64,000 nt of DNA from Nemertoderma westbladi. Its lineage: Eukaryota > Xenacoelomorpha > Nemertodermatida > Nemertodermatidae. The notes below the pieces were generated by a model. It was given only the letters and a program-made list of their open reading frames with translations. It made no database searches and was not told the DNA's origin. Numbering within the stretch: position 1 is the first letter of the stretch; each line of letters begins with the position of its first letter. Location of the stretch: positions 107,078 through 171,077 of the forward strand of contig JAUCBJ010008830.1 in the NCBI GenBank assembly GCA_032718475.1. Reading direction: 5' to 3'. Positions 11,096 to 23,098 of this stretch are shown here, piece after piece. A program made the translations under genes and the position numbers.

Positions 11096-11860
11096 ACAAC
11101 AACCACCCCTTCAACCTCAACCAACCCGTGGTATAAGCAATAGTATTTTGACTAGTATGTCTGCTTCTTTTTGGGACTATGAACTGAGCTTAATGCGTTG
11201 TTTGAACAGGTAACATATAACTGAGGTAACATAGCCTCAGTTAAATCATCAGTTTAACCATAAACAATAAAGCACAAGATCATGGCTGAAAACTAACTCT
11301 AATTCTGCCACTGTCCTCTTCCAAACGGTCCAAAGGGCCACGGGGATCAAGAAGACAGTTAGGGTCACAATCCACACCGGTTACACCATGTCCTGGAAAA
11401 TAGTGCCAATATTCACGAACCTGCCCCCCCCCCCCCCCCCCAAACCCTTTTTCTACAAAATCTTAATGAGATTGCATGGAATTTGAAACAGAGACAGTTT
11501 CACCTCCCTCCTCCTTCCTGGGTGAACCCCTCCTTCCTGGGTGAGCCAGAATTTTTGATTTTTTGAATTTTTGAAATTTGGTAGGAGTGAACAAGGAGCA
11601 TTGCATAATTATAAATTATATGCCTAGATGGACTTTTATAGTTCTTATATTCGTTATTCGTTACTAAGTTCTAGCTCTAAAGAGCCTTATCCATAAATAT
11701 TTTTTATGTTGCCTTATAAAGGCTGTTAATATTTTCCATGTTTGCTTCTGATTGTTGTTTGTTTTTGTTTCTTTGTGTTTATTTGCATTTTTGTTTATTT
11801 GTCTGTATTGTGATTATCACATGCATGAATGCATGAATAAGATTGAAAATAAAAAAGGAA
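11096..11860. other. Non-coding stretch with an 18-bp C run
   Basis: An open stretch of about 58 codons after 11095 in a shifted frame (with FWDYELSLMRCL) might be a decayed exon ending at a GTAACA donor near 11212, but nothing supports it further. A pure C18 tract lies at 11424-11441. The remainder is AT-rich without genes. Confidence 0.4.
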
Positions 11861-11864
11861 GTTA

Positions 11865-12350
11865 AATATTTAGGACCACATTGGATAATTGCTTATCCGG
11901 AGAAAGTACAGTGAAAAATATTTTCTCGAAGTTAACAACAGTAGGCTTATAAAAATAGTTTACACCGACTCCCGCAAGTTACTTTGCTCTTCTTTAATAC
12001 ACAGTGTTACATAGACTATGCGTGCTCTTCTTGGTATGAAGGCTTAACCAAACAGCTTAAATGTAAATTACAAGTAGCTCAGAATAAAGTAGCACGATTT
12101 ATTAAAGACTACAAACCACCTAACTCCAGGTGACTTTTCTTTCTCTTACAGTACCAGAGCTAGTGCTTCAAACTTTTACCTCCCGAATTGTAAATACTTC
12201 AAATCTGATACTTACTTTTTTAATGGTATTAAAAATTGGATGCTCTGCCTACTGAAATTAAAAACCTAGATAATCAACATTCTTTTAAATCTGCAGTTAA
12301 ATCTCACCTCCATGTGCAATGTAAAAATAGGTACAATAGTCCTACAGTAA
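11865..12350 (+). pseudogene. LINE remnant, end of the reverse transcriptase
   Basis: Broken frames resemble the C-terminal part of a LINE ORF2. KYLG at the start (thumb region) is followed by YACSSWYEGLTKQLKCKLQV and AQNKVARFIKDYKPP, then YSTRASASNFYLP, and the typical ending with AVKSHLHVQCKNRYNSP. Several frame changes separate these blocks, so it is an old fragment. It differs from LINE-A and LINE-B and belongs to a fourth LINE type. Confidence 0.7.
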
Positions 12351-13610
12351 GTTATTAGTTTATTAATTATTTACTATTTATACTGTAAATAAGTTTTATA
12401 ATAAATTGTTCTGTAGTTAGTTAGTTTAGTTAGTTTATTTATTATAGACCAGACCAGAAATTAATATTAATAATAATATAATAACACACAAATTAAATGT
12501 ACAATGTTGAACGTTCTAGTCTACGAGTTACTAATATTTATACTAATATAAATCATTACATCCTACATCAGCTTTATGGGTAATCCTATATGTTATGTTG
12601 GACAATACCTTTATACCAGTACAATGTGTGGTGTGTATTTGTTATTGTTTTTACATAATGTATAAATAAATCTATTAGTTCATTTTTTGTCCAGTTTTCC
12701 ACTGTTTTTTCTTTTTTTTCGCAAAATTCACTCTGCTGTTACATGTTCTAGCAGGACTGTTCAACTCACTACATTAAGTCTACAAATTAATGCAATAATA
12801 ATATTGGTCATAGTTAATTTGTATAATCAACTACCTAATCAACGGGTAATATCAACTCTTCATACATTTTCAATGTTTAAATGGGCCTAACAAAACTGCA
12901 GTAGCAATTCTATTGTTTATGGTTGCTGATTATGGCCAATTATTTCAATTTTTTTTTATTATATATTATATATAATATAATAACAATTGAAGAATGCCAA
13001 TGCAGTCAGGGCCTAATAATAGATATTAAAAGTACACAAACTGCTGCTGTCGAGATCGGTGCCTGATGTCTTCTACTAAACTTGGGTGAATCAATTGCCC
13101 AGGCTAACTTGACAATCAGGGTGACCAGTCCCTAACCGGTGAGGCAGAAATACAGTATTCAGAAACAGATCAAACTCGCGAGAAACAATCCTGCGCAGCG
13201 AATCCTAACTAATGCTGATGGACCTCCTGCAGACTCCTGCAGACTTTCCGCAGTGTGATTTATATGGGTATAACAACGAGCCAGTCAGTTGGTAAGTTGA
13301 GTGGGAGGTTAATTAGCAATCTCGGCTCATAATCAAATGGTTTGTATGAGATTTATGCTGTTTCATAGCACCAATGTATGTGAGTCCTTTTCTCTCCTTA
13401 TTCATGAACAAATTTTGCCCAAGTCAGTAAGTCAGTTCCCGTATATTCCCTGCAGTTGAGTGAGTGCGAGTATATAACACTATAACACATAAAAGCTATA
13501 ATTCTAATCAATAATCTGTTATAATTACCGTAAGTCATAAATAACTCTGTATATTATTTAGAGCGCAACACCTAAACGGAACTGTTAATACTATCCTGAA
13601 AGTGAACATA
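12351..13610. other. Non-coding stretch
   Basis: AT-rich with TA and TTAG simple repeats (about 12411-12440, 12955-12985). The middle (13040-13340) is of mixed composition and holds a short CTGCAGACTC duplication near 13229-13247. No gene is visible. Confidence 0.5.
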
Positions 13611-13614
13611 GTTG

Positions 13615-14158
13615 TTAGAAATTATATAGCGAAACTCAATCAAAGGATACATAAATGCCTAATATTTCGTCTACCTTTAGAATTCAGATCCCCTTTGGGT
13701 CACAATTTCTTTAAAGGCGTTATTAACTGCATATAAATTGTACGTTAGACCTATAGTAGAGTACTGTACTCCAGTTTGGTCGCCTTTTAATTTGGGATCT
13801 ATTGATTTAACCAATAGGGTGCAACTTTATTTCCCGCAAAGGATATTTGCTCGATGTGGATTGGATAAACGTAGTTATATAGAACGTTTACAGTTTTTGG
13901 ACTTGCAGCCGCTGGAAGTGCCTAGGTTAATTTTTTATTTGAAATTGACTTATTGCATTATCAATAAATGTGTTGACTTCGACTCAGATTCTTTCTTCAC
14001 TGGTGCAATTACAGTAGTCCAGGTTCAAGAGGCCACAATTTTAGATTATTTAAACATCACTCAAGACTACAGATCAGTCAATATTGCTTTAGTAATAGAG
14101 TTGTTTCAATTTGGAACAATTTATCTTCTACCATTGTAAAAGGAGACACAAACACTTT
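13615..14158 (+). pseudogene. LINE-C, RT C-terminal part, 5' side of the viral insertion
   Basis: The frame from about 13622, and then from 13738, gives KLYVRPIVEYCTPVWSPF-like sequence, DLTNRVQ and YIERLQFLDLQPLEVPR, the usual end of CR1/Jockey-type RTs. After a frame change near 14060 it continues NRVVSIWNNLSSTIVKGD and is cut by the viral sequence at about 14158. The missing last ~20 residues (FISKLKEVTLLQYCKFN) are on the other side at 22715-22775. The LINE was therefore in place before the virus-derived DNA arrived. Confidence 0.82.
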
Positions 14159-14177
14159 AGCTACAAGAGAAACAACC

Positions 14178-15584
14178 ATGGATAAAGGATATACTTTAGG
14201 TCTCCTAGGTGAAGACGAGGCAGAGTCTGCATCAGGTGAAAAGTACGTATTCAACGACCTAAATTTGAGCTCAGCTATTTTAAAGCCCACTTATGACGCT
14301 CTAAATGGCGGAATGTTACATGTGAATGCCGGAGCTTACGGACCTCCCAAGAAAGCATCACTTATGAGACAGGATATAGCTAGAACATATAATTTATCAC
14401 CAACAAATCAACCTAGGATGGTATTTGATCACTTTAGGAAAGTTTCAAAGAAACTTATATCTATAAAGTGCTTCTCAGATAAATTAGAACTAGATAAATC
14501 AAATTTAGAAATGGGGATTTTAAATGTCATAGATGAGAGAAAAATTTATGGACGACATCCAGTTTTGAGCAAGTCAAATGCTAGCTGTTTAATACAAGAT
14601 CCCAATTTGACAAATCTAATGATGTGGGAAATTTTAACAACAGGACTAGTGGAGATCTCAGCTGGAGGAGAGAGAAATACTACACATTTTCAAGCAATAA
14701 TTGAAAATGATAGAAAATGTAATATTAGCAATGAAAACCATGGTGGTGAAACAACTAGACTCTTTGTCATAAGTAAACTTCTAAAATTGTGGACATTCAA
14801 AGGATACTGGTTTGTTAAAATAAAGAGAAATTTGGTGGCGATTGATCACAATTACTTATTGATGATTAATGGAGTATCCATATCAAGGAAGAATGCATAC
14901 ATCACGTCTTTGCTGCACTATGACAATGAGCATTTAAGCTCTGTGGAACCGCTCCCAGTGCCCCAAATCATACTAAAGATATACAAATGGGGGGACCACG
15001 TTGTCACTCACCACAGTGATGCAGGTTTTGATTTATTAAAACTTTGGGAAGGCATGCAAATGGGACTCTTAGTTGATAGAACAAATGAAGCAGTGGTTAG
15101 AGAAAACTCTGAATCCCTATACGATAGTATCCTTAGTTCATTTGATGATCGTGTTAAGGAATTAACTGGAAATATAGGCTGCAAAGTTTGTTCATCTATA
15201 TTTGGAACTATTGAGGATAGTTACGTGAGGCCATCCGACAGTGTAGAGTTATTCGGATTATTTCGCCATTTTGGTCACCCAGTCGTAGATGTGAAAGCCG
15301 GTATCAATAAGCTACTTGGTGTAGTTAGGGAACCCATTCACCAAGATTGCGAATTAGTTAGGGAATATGGAATCTTATTGAAGAAGAATATCATTCTGGA
15401 TTATTACCGGGCGAGAAAGAAATATCCTGCTATGGATTTGTCCAAGATGAAATGGAAATCAAATTTGAGAGAGATCCTTGCTAATGGATATCCTTTGCAT
15501 GATGAGACTAGGAATGTAGATTGGAATGATATAGATCTATGGAATTTAAGCAAACCTTTGAAAAAGCTACTAGTGCTGATTTAA
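14178..15584 (+). pseudogene. L: Viral L, N-terminal segment of the polymerase
   Basis: This is the start of the endogenous L gene. ATG 14178 follows a short leader (CTACAAGAGAAACAACC), and the first 15 residues are acidic, as in many L proteins. The conserved element FRHFGHPVVDVKAG (from about 15259) is the L-family signature that precedes the RdRp palm. The frame is open for 468 codons but leaves register near 15545-15560, where the family-like sequence moves to the next frame; the last dozen or so residues before the stop are out of register. The segment belongs to the template-entry and fingers region of the RNA polymerase, which in the virus worked with nucleoprotein-coated RNA in the infected cell. 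Confidence 0.92.
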
Positions 15585-16723
15585 TAAGCATACTCGAGGA
15601 TAAATCTGTGACTCTCACAAAACCCGAAATCGTTAAAACACTTCCCAGGACTTTAGGTGATCCATCTAAATCACACGTCATGTATCAGTATACTTATGGA
15701 GATCCAATTGTCGTAGAAGACGTAGTTGATGACTTTGAAAGCAACGGGTTCAACCCTGATGATCTTGTTGCCCGAGTAAAAGTTAAAGAGAGATAGCTCA
15801 AGTGGTGGGGCAGATTCTTTTGGATATTGTCATGGAAAGCTAAGATACTGATAACTCTGTATAATAACTTAATAAAGATAAATATATTGAAGATAAATAG
15901 GATTATGACATATGGGAAAACAGAATCGGAAATTGATAGAGACACTTCAGAGTTCGCAAAACTAGCAGGACAAGAAGGCAAGGAATTATTCCTAGTGTCA
16001 GTCCATTTAGATTTGTCCAGTTGGAATGAGTTAATGAGAGCTGTACTCACCAACGAGATAGGTCGACAATTTGACAAGTTATTCGGATATAAATCTTACG
16101 CTTCAAAGTTGTTTACTTTTTTTCAGACCGCAAAAAAACTATCGGCAGCTCAATTAGCAAATTTATCTCCAGCAGATCTCTTGGGAGACGCTGAGCCAAA
16201 AAGCCTAGGAAATTGGGAATTTCACGAAGGGGGTGGACAAGGGATACTCCAATCTATCTGGACATACATCACAGTTTTGACAATAGATGCCGCTAAAGAT
16301 GTGCTAGATGCTCCTCTCCTTCACAATGGACAAGGAGACAACCAGAGAATAATGATAAAATTTATGGTTAGTAAGAACCCATTTTTAGCCAATGAGGACA
16401 AATTACAATGCATGAAGAAAGTTGATTCATTTGTCAAAGATCTCAAACAAAGATTTGCGAGAATAGGGCAAAAATTAAAGCCAGAGGAAACTTTTGTTTC
16501 AACTTCCATTTCAGTCTATGGGAAAGCAACCTTATACAAAGGTGCTAAACTCAATATGCTCATGGAAAAAGTTGGCTCTATAAGAGATTACGGTGATGTC
16601 ATGGAATTCTCCGCTTCCGCACTCACTGGAGCTGTTATAGCCAATGTAGATGCTGCCACTGCCCAAACATCTCTTGGGGTCACACCCAGGTTCTTTTATC
16701 ATTACTACATGAGAAGAATCTAA
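15545..16723 (+). pseudogene. L: Viral L, RdRp palm with GDNQ, one premature stop
   Basis: This segment is one frame throughout, interrupted by TAG at 15794-15796 in the conserved basic KER block just before the palm. After it, motif A shows HLDLSSWN (catalytic D codon at 16010-16012), then GGGQGILQSIWT, then HNGQGDNQ, with GDNQ at 16334-16345: the mononegavirus version of the polymerase active site, with D and N in place. EETFVSTSISVYGKATLYKG downstream is also characteristic. The frame leaves register shortly before 16723, and the protein continues in another frame from about 16735. All catalytic residues I can identify are preserved although the reading frame is not. Confidence 0.95.
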
Positions 16724-16740
16724 TCTCAGACAAACACCCA

Positions 16741-19700
16741 ATGTTCCCCAACGGAGGACTAGTAGACTCTGTCAAGCAACTGAAAAAAGTGTCATTACAG
16801 GGAGCTTCGAAATTCTATCACTTCGACTTAAAATCTAATTTGGAATCACTAACAGTAGATGAACTCCGATGTGCTCTAAAAACTATTGTTCCCTTCATCG
16901 GATCTTTGTATGGTATTCCAAACCAATCCTATACCTCTTCGATTATCAGAAACTTTCCAGACGCTCTAGGAACTTCAATGTTCTTTCTTAAGCTCCTATC
17001 GGATACCTCAGTTCCATTATTGAGCAAAACCTTAAGTCATTTACGCGGATTGATTCCAGCTATATTCCATCCCCACATAATGCCTGAGGTTCATTCAAGA
17101 ATGCTAATCTTAGACCCTGAATGCATAAACTCTTGGAAAGTTAATTCTATAGAGGGCTTTGTCCAGAACGAGTCCATGAACTATCTCCGGAGCAACAAAG
17201 ATAGGATAAAGCCTACATTGTTGATAGACGCATTAGAATACAACCCTGACTCAACCATGCGAGACTTGGCTGATGAATTGGTCAGTTTCAAACCATGTTT
17301 TCCTCGTGCATTGAAGTTAATAACAAATGTGGCAATCCCAGATTTAATTCTGAAATTTATAAGAAGGATAGCCAGCTGTAAAACACTGGTAGATATAGCT
17401 AGGATGACTAGAGGAGATAACGTCTATGATAAGTTAAGAACTAGAGAATCTTATATAACAGGTATAATATTCGAATCTATAGAGAACATCCCAGATGAAG
17501 TGGAAGTAGAACGTGAGGATGAACCATCTGAATCCAGCTCAGAGCTACTCCAAAGACTGAGAGCTTCTTCTTTTAGGTTGGATGTTGAAGATCTGTTAGG
17601 AGTAACTACCCCAGACCCACAAGAGCAATTTGATTTATTTGAAGTTTCTGGTAGTGGTTGTCCCAAATGTCCAAAAATCGAATCCCATGAAAAGTCTATG
17701 TACATATGGGGATCAGTAGCTGCAAAAGGAAAAACTTTAAGGGATCTTGTCTCCACCAAAGGGCCATATCCCCATTATTTGGGGTCTGTTGTACACAGCA
17801 AGACTGTCAAAGCCAAGTTCGAAAAACATGAACAGTTGGAAATTATAGGAGATGTTGTGGCAGTTATGAAACTTATAGGCCCTGTATACCCAGAAGACTC
17901 ATCGGTTGGCAAGTTGATTTTGGGTTTAGTCTCTCAACTAATAGAAGATGTTCCTGGACTGATGGAAGTCCTATCTAACAAATTTGCTGGTAACCCTGTC
18001 CATAGAGTGGACGACCCTCACAATCGTAGAGGAGGTCAGAATAATCTCAACATCAATTTCACTTCCCATGTCACAACTAGTTCTAATCCAATGAGTCACT
18101 CAGCTCGAGGAGGAGAAGACTACAACATCAATTACCCAGCCACGTTCTTGATGATGACTGATGAAATCTTAGATGATTTGATAAAGAAAACTGATAACTT
18201 AGATGAGCCTTTCACTCACGACTTTCATTATCATTATCACCCTAAGGAGAAAGCTCTGGTTCCTCTCCCCACAGTTGTGACCCCAACTGATTGTGACTCT
18301 GACCAGGCTGCCAGGATAGTGAAGATTCTTGACAATATCAAACCTCTAACTCAAAGAAAAGTTAAAGCTACTGAATATCTTAGATCAGTATTACCTCCAA
18401 TCCTATATAATGTAGAGGTCGAGTACAACGACTTAACACCCATAGACCAATGGCACTCAATTAGTTTTACACTAGGAGTACTGAATGGACTATGGTCAAC
18501 TCAAGTGCTTAGACACGGGACAGATAACTGTGCAGGAGAAGCAGGGGGAAAATTGACTATAGGAGCATCCTTCAAGATACAACCCTATTATTACTTGATT
18601 GGGTTACTAGGAACCATTGTTGTGGATCTAGAAGCATCATCTTCCAAATCTAGATGGTCAAAGGCTTGGGAGGAATTTTCATTGGAATTGAAGGAACATA
18701 TACTTCGGAAAAGCAATTATTCTGAGTCTTCCTTTCTATTGATGTTTGAAAATCAAATAAGGCGTGTATCTGAGATGTTACCCAATTTCTCCCCTCCAAA
18801 GACTCCATTAATGGGGTCTAATGACGGACATGAAATGATACAGCAGGCTCTTACAAGTATAGTGTCTACTGTTGGATCTTATTCCGAGCTAGGGAATCTT
18901 ATCAATAAGCAAATCATAAGATTTAATCAAGTCCAGTTAGGAGGAGGCTTGTTTTTTCTAAGATTTGGGTTCATTTCTCTGTGCCATTGGGATCAATACA
19001 AAGACAACCAAATATTCCTCACTTCCAGAATCTTGTCAGAAGGTTGTCCAGGATTCAACCAAAGCTCATCCACATGCATGTGGACAGAATCAGAGGTCTT
19101 GGAACACACTTGTGCGCGGATCTTTTCAGATCCAGTGATATCGAAAGAACTGCCAATAAATGCCATAAGGGGATTCATAGGGACTGATTCTCTAATAGAC
19201 TCTCTAATGTCGGATGTCACCGTGATTCCTCCGCAATCCCACAACAAGGCTAATTATTCACCTCCTCCATTCCCCGAACTAAATAATTTCTTATCTACTT
19301 GTATTGATATTACAAATGAAAAAGATATAACTACAAGAAAGAAAGATATAGGATCTAACAAAACAACAGACAACTTAGGAAGTGTCAATCGATTCAAGTA
19401 CGACATGGAAAACACAAGAGTTTGGGTGGACAAGTTGATCTGTCCCACAAGCAGTTATATGAAATTTGATGACATACTGAATATGCCGCAGTTAGTTAAA
19501 GCTTATAGATCATTTAACAGTGTAGTCGTTTCTTCCTACGGAGATGGCATGGGAGGAGTATTCTTCTATGTGGCAGCCAGATTCCACTCCAAGTTCATCA
19601 TGGGTCGTCTGTCAACTCTAGCATTGGCACATGATTTTCCTAGACAGATGGGTTGTGAAATCAATTTCACTGGACTTAAAATGTGTGCCGAGAGACTTAA

Positions 19701-21666
19701 TTGGGGGGAAATGACAAAGTCATTGGAACTTAGTGAAAAAATGCTCCGCCTTAATGGAGGAGATATTGTCAATCCCGGAGTAACAGCTTCCCAGGAAGAT
19801 TCATTTGATTGTACAAGTGACTTAGAAATACTAACTTTGGATGCCGACTTGAAGGATCTTCATTGGGGATCATCTGGAGGATGGTTCCAGAGAGTTCTTG
19901 TGGAAGTATCAACTATAAGAAAATCAAAAAATTACTTAGTGATTAATAAAGTTTATAAGGAAGAAGGGGAATTGTTTTTTAGGTTGGTAACTAGTGTCAA
20001 CAACTCATCTTTTTCTAATTCAGTCGTGTCACACCTAGTGAAACCTATCTCTTCAAATGGAGGGAGTCAAGAGTATTACAATATCACTCTAGTACCTCTA
20101 TTGGTGTTGGATTCCTTTGTATCGTGGTTAGAGGAAAATTTCAACTTTCTCCATTTGCCTAGCACTGATAATATCAATAGTTTGGTCCAGCACAACATAC
20201 GAGTGTCTATTCTTAGTAAGCAGAGATACATCCCTTTTCGTGAAAGAGCAAAAAAAATCAGGGATTGGTATTCCCTATATCTAACTCCGATTTTAGGTCA
20301 TCCAGAAACCATAGCAGCACAAGGATTATTTTCATTTGCAAGAGGATGGAAATTAGAAGATCTGTCAATACTAGCTGCTAAACAGGAGCCCAAAAGTATT
20401 ATAAGGAAAGCAGTTGCTCGTCCTACTGGTCGATCTATCATGACAGATGCTAAAGCTTTTAGGTATGCATTTTTATTGCTCAAAGGGATGCTCCCCAATG
20501 CGAAAGAGGATATTTTGGAATATTTGATCACAAAGGTGATCGTCGAAGGGGGGTTGATTTTCTTCAAAGGAAAACAACTTGACAAGAAGCCCCAAAAGTA
20601 TGTTTTACCTATCTTTTCGAGACCTAGTTGGAATGAGCACCTATCGTCATCTATAGTAGGTCCTGTGTCATCTACTTTTTTCTTTCGCATTGATCCTGAC
20701 AGAATCTTGGACAAGACTATGAAACTCTCAAGAAGAGAAATAGGGGAGAGTGCACCTCCTGATGGATCTACATGGGTTTTGCATCCAGTAGATATTCGGG
20801 TGATAAAAGTTCTCCAATCTACTAAATTAGTACTGGAATATTATAAAGAAAAATCATTGGCTATATCTGTCTTGCGAGATGTAAAATCAACCTCCGACCA
20901 ATTAGACCAACTCAAAGGCTTGTTCATAAGATATCTACTAGAGAATTACAACGAGACATTGTCGGGAAAATTGGTGGAGAATGTAGGGGGGAAATACAAG
21001 TTAGTCTCAGGTTCTCTCTCGATTATAGAAACCATCATAACAGAATCTGAGAAAACATTGAGAAATCATTTATTAGCTATAGCAAGAAAACTTTGGGAAA
21101 CTTATATAGCTTATTTGGAAACTCTATGTGCTATAAACACCTGGCATGACAACAAAGAATTAATAACCGACAAGTCAAGCAGTGTAAAGGCTGCATGGAG
21201 AAAATTAGATAGCATTCAAGATCCGGATGTATTACGAAAGATTAGAGCTATTTTGACAGCCATAATGTCAGGAGACCTAGAAACACAAGGATGGGATAAG
21301 CAGAAAGAACCTAGGGGATCTAGAGTTTATCACTTGGATAACAAAGTAGTTCGGTTAATACACCCTTTAAATTACCATTATTCCATAAGTTCTAAATCTA
21401 ACAACAAATCAGAATTGTTAGAATCAATTAGAGAAACTCTCAAATATCTCAAAGGACACAAAAAAGGCCCCTTATATTTCTTACAATCTCAGGAGGAAAG
21501 CAGCAATGACTCGGCTATAAGAGAAAAAATTAAAGTCGACAGAAAACCCTGGGCAGCTCAAACTTTGGCTTACTATGACACAATGTTCCCCGGAGACACC
21601 TCCCCAGAAACTGGGGGGGGGCAAGTGGACCTCACGTATCTCATCTGCGGTGGGATAAGTTATTAG
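16741..21666 (+). pseudogene. L: Viral L, capping and methyltransferase region, 1641 codons open
   Basis: The longest intact piece of L. Around residue 50-70 is the family element before capping (IGSLYGIPNQSY, NFPDALG). The capping enzyme (PRNTase) shows YLGS at residues 346-349 and the histidine-arginine pair H421-R422 in NPVHRVDDPHNRRGG, followed by SARGGEDYN. In rhabdoviruses the H of HR receives the RNA covalently. At 934-939 GDGMGG fits the SAM-binding loop of the L 2'-O/N7 methyltransferase (usually GDGSGG). A frame of this length without a stop indicates recent capture or some constraint. It ends after a run of nine G (21613-21621); beyond that run the neighbouring frame stays open without a gap. 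Confidence 0.93.
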
Positions 21667-21677
21667 AAATTGAATGT

Positions 21678-22694
21678 ATGCCAAATGACTTGTTAGAAGC
21701 TACAGCTGCGGAAAGATTGGCAACTGCCATTGCAAGGAAGGATGAGTACATGACTCAATCAGCTCAATCTTTACTTGGGTCCATAAGAGGAAATGTATTT
21801 AGACCTGTAGCTCCTTCCAAGTATGGAAGTCTCATAATTGAAGTTGACTCCACTAGTTCATTCCAGCAGGGTACTAGAACACTTCTCCCTTTTTACAATT
21901 CCAAGATTGATGCCAGAGAAGCTGTCAAAGGGTTCCTGAGCAAGCCAACAGACGTTGGATCTCTAATGAAGTATGATGACTTAAGGTTAAGTGGAATGGA
22001 CATAATAGTTAGTTACGATGAAGTTTGGGTGAACTTGGGAGAAAAGAAATATGGTTCTGCAAGGAAGTGGATCACTATAGGGAATAGAGTGACATATGGT
22101 GAAGATTTAACAGGATACAGGGATATGGAGCAAATTCCTCCTTCTCTGATATTGTCTATAATGGGTTCTAAGGAAGCAGGACTAATCTACTCTAAGGACA
22201 CTCAGTTATACACATCCCACTTTCTATCTACTCTAGTATTTTGGAAAGTGATACTGAGATCAGAAAGGACTTCATTGGCTTCCATAATGGCTAGTAGATT
22301 TGTTGATTTATTTTCCGGCTTCGGTGGACTATCGGCTGCCAAACCTGGGGTCAACTGGATAAGGGTAGAGAGTGATCCAAGGCTTACTACCAATGTGGGT
22401 GATGCTTTTGAATCATTGTTAGCCAATGATAATCCAGGAAATTTCATCATATCCAATCCCCCTTGGAAAGGTATTGACTTATCCAGACTCACAACAAAAA
22501 GGGCAGTCCACTATATATTAATCCCGACTGATAAAAAGGTCCCAAGCACCTGGACAAAAGTTGGACTATGTGATAATTTCACAACTGGAGCAGGAATGAC
22601 TTTCAAGTGTGGAGTCTATAAGTCCTCTCCGGACGGGATAGGTCCGGCCTCAGAGGCCTTTGCCTTGTCCTACACCAAATGGTGGCCAAGTTAA
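21678..22694 (+). pseudogene. C-terminal extension of L with a second Rossmann methyltransferase-like motif pair
   Basis: A 338-codon frame (ATG 21678) overlaps no stop and is open upstream back to the G9 run at 21613-21621, so it is most likely the end of L shifted by one homopolymer indel rather than a separate gene. Residues 209-217 read VDLFSGFGG, followed by an acidic residue (RVESD), GDAF, and NPPW at 260-263. That order (glycine loop, acidic strand end, D/N-PP-W/Y) is the pattern of class I SAM-dependent methyltransferases of the amino-MTase type and is not a standard part of the L C-terminus as I know it. The protein ends with a TAA, and LINE-C sequence resumes 15 bp later. Confidence 0.6.
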
Positions 22695-22709
22695 ACTCCG
22701 CCAGCAAGG

Positions 22710-23098
22710 ACATTTTCATTTCAAAGCTAAAGGAGGTAACCCTGTTACAATATTGTAAATTCAATAGATCTATGTAGTTAATTAATTAATTGTTTTATCT
22801 TGTACATGACGGAAAGGTCTTTTAATGAAACAATATTTTCACCTCCGTTTTAATATTTTATATTTTCTGTGCATACTGTATTTATGTTACTAATTTTAGA
22901 TATGCCTGTGAATCTTTTTAAATAATATGCTAGTAAGAGTAACTATTTTTAGATAGTCTTGTTACTATATTTAGTTTATTGTGTTGTTTTTCACCTATTA
23001 ATGTTACCTGTACTGAAACCTTGGTGATTTTCTCCCTCATCTATTTTAAAATAAAGGAGGTGTCAATAATAAATAAATAAATAATAATAATAATAGGC
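22710..23098 (+). pseudogene. LINE-C, end of ORF2, 3' UTR and tail, 3' side of the viral insertion
   Basis: Directly after the viral stop codon a short frame reads FISKLKEVTLLQYCKFNRSM and stops, the expected last residues of the LINE cut at 14158. The 3' UTR follows and ends with AATAAATAAATAAATAATAA-type repeats at 23066-23096, the LINE tail. This shows that the viral DNA lies inside one LINE copy rather than beside it. Confidence 0.75.

Larger units (their letters stand above)
14159..22709 (+). mobile_element. L: Endogenous mononegavirus L-gene cDNA
   Basis: About 8.55 kb is collinear with the large polymerase (L) gene of non-segmented negative-strand RNA viruses. From 5' to 3' it carries the N-terminal RdRp region, polymerase motif A, the GDNQ active site, the capping (PRNTase) domain with its HR motif, a methyltransferase GDG-x-GG motif, and a long C-terminal part. 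It begins 19 bp before an ATG and ends 15 bp after a TAA, so it looks like a nearly full-length L transcript, yet it has no poly(A). ACACTTT (14152-14158) and ACATTTT (22710-22716) could be a decayed target duplication. The breaks are few: three frameshifts before 16741, one in-frame TAG, and one frameshift in a G9 run. Open regions span about 2,800 codons, long for the family. No other viral gene is present. Confidence 0.93.

Noticed and set aside
21678..22694. An independent bacterial-type DNA cytosine methyltransferase gene
   Set aside because: DLFSGFGG looks like one, but the PCQ catalytic motif is absent, NPPW fits amino-methyltransferases, and the frame is continuous with L up to the G9 run.
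14178..22694. A current exogenous virus genome segment in the assembly
   Set aside because: Only L is present, flanked on both sides by halves of the same LINE ORF, and the frame is broken; an endogenous copy is far more likely.
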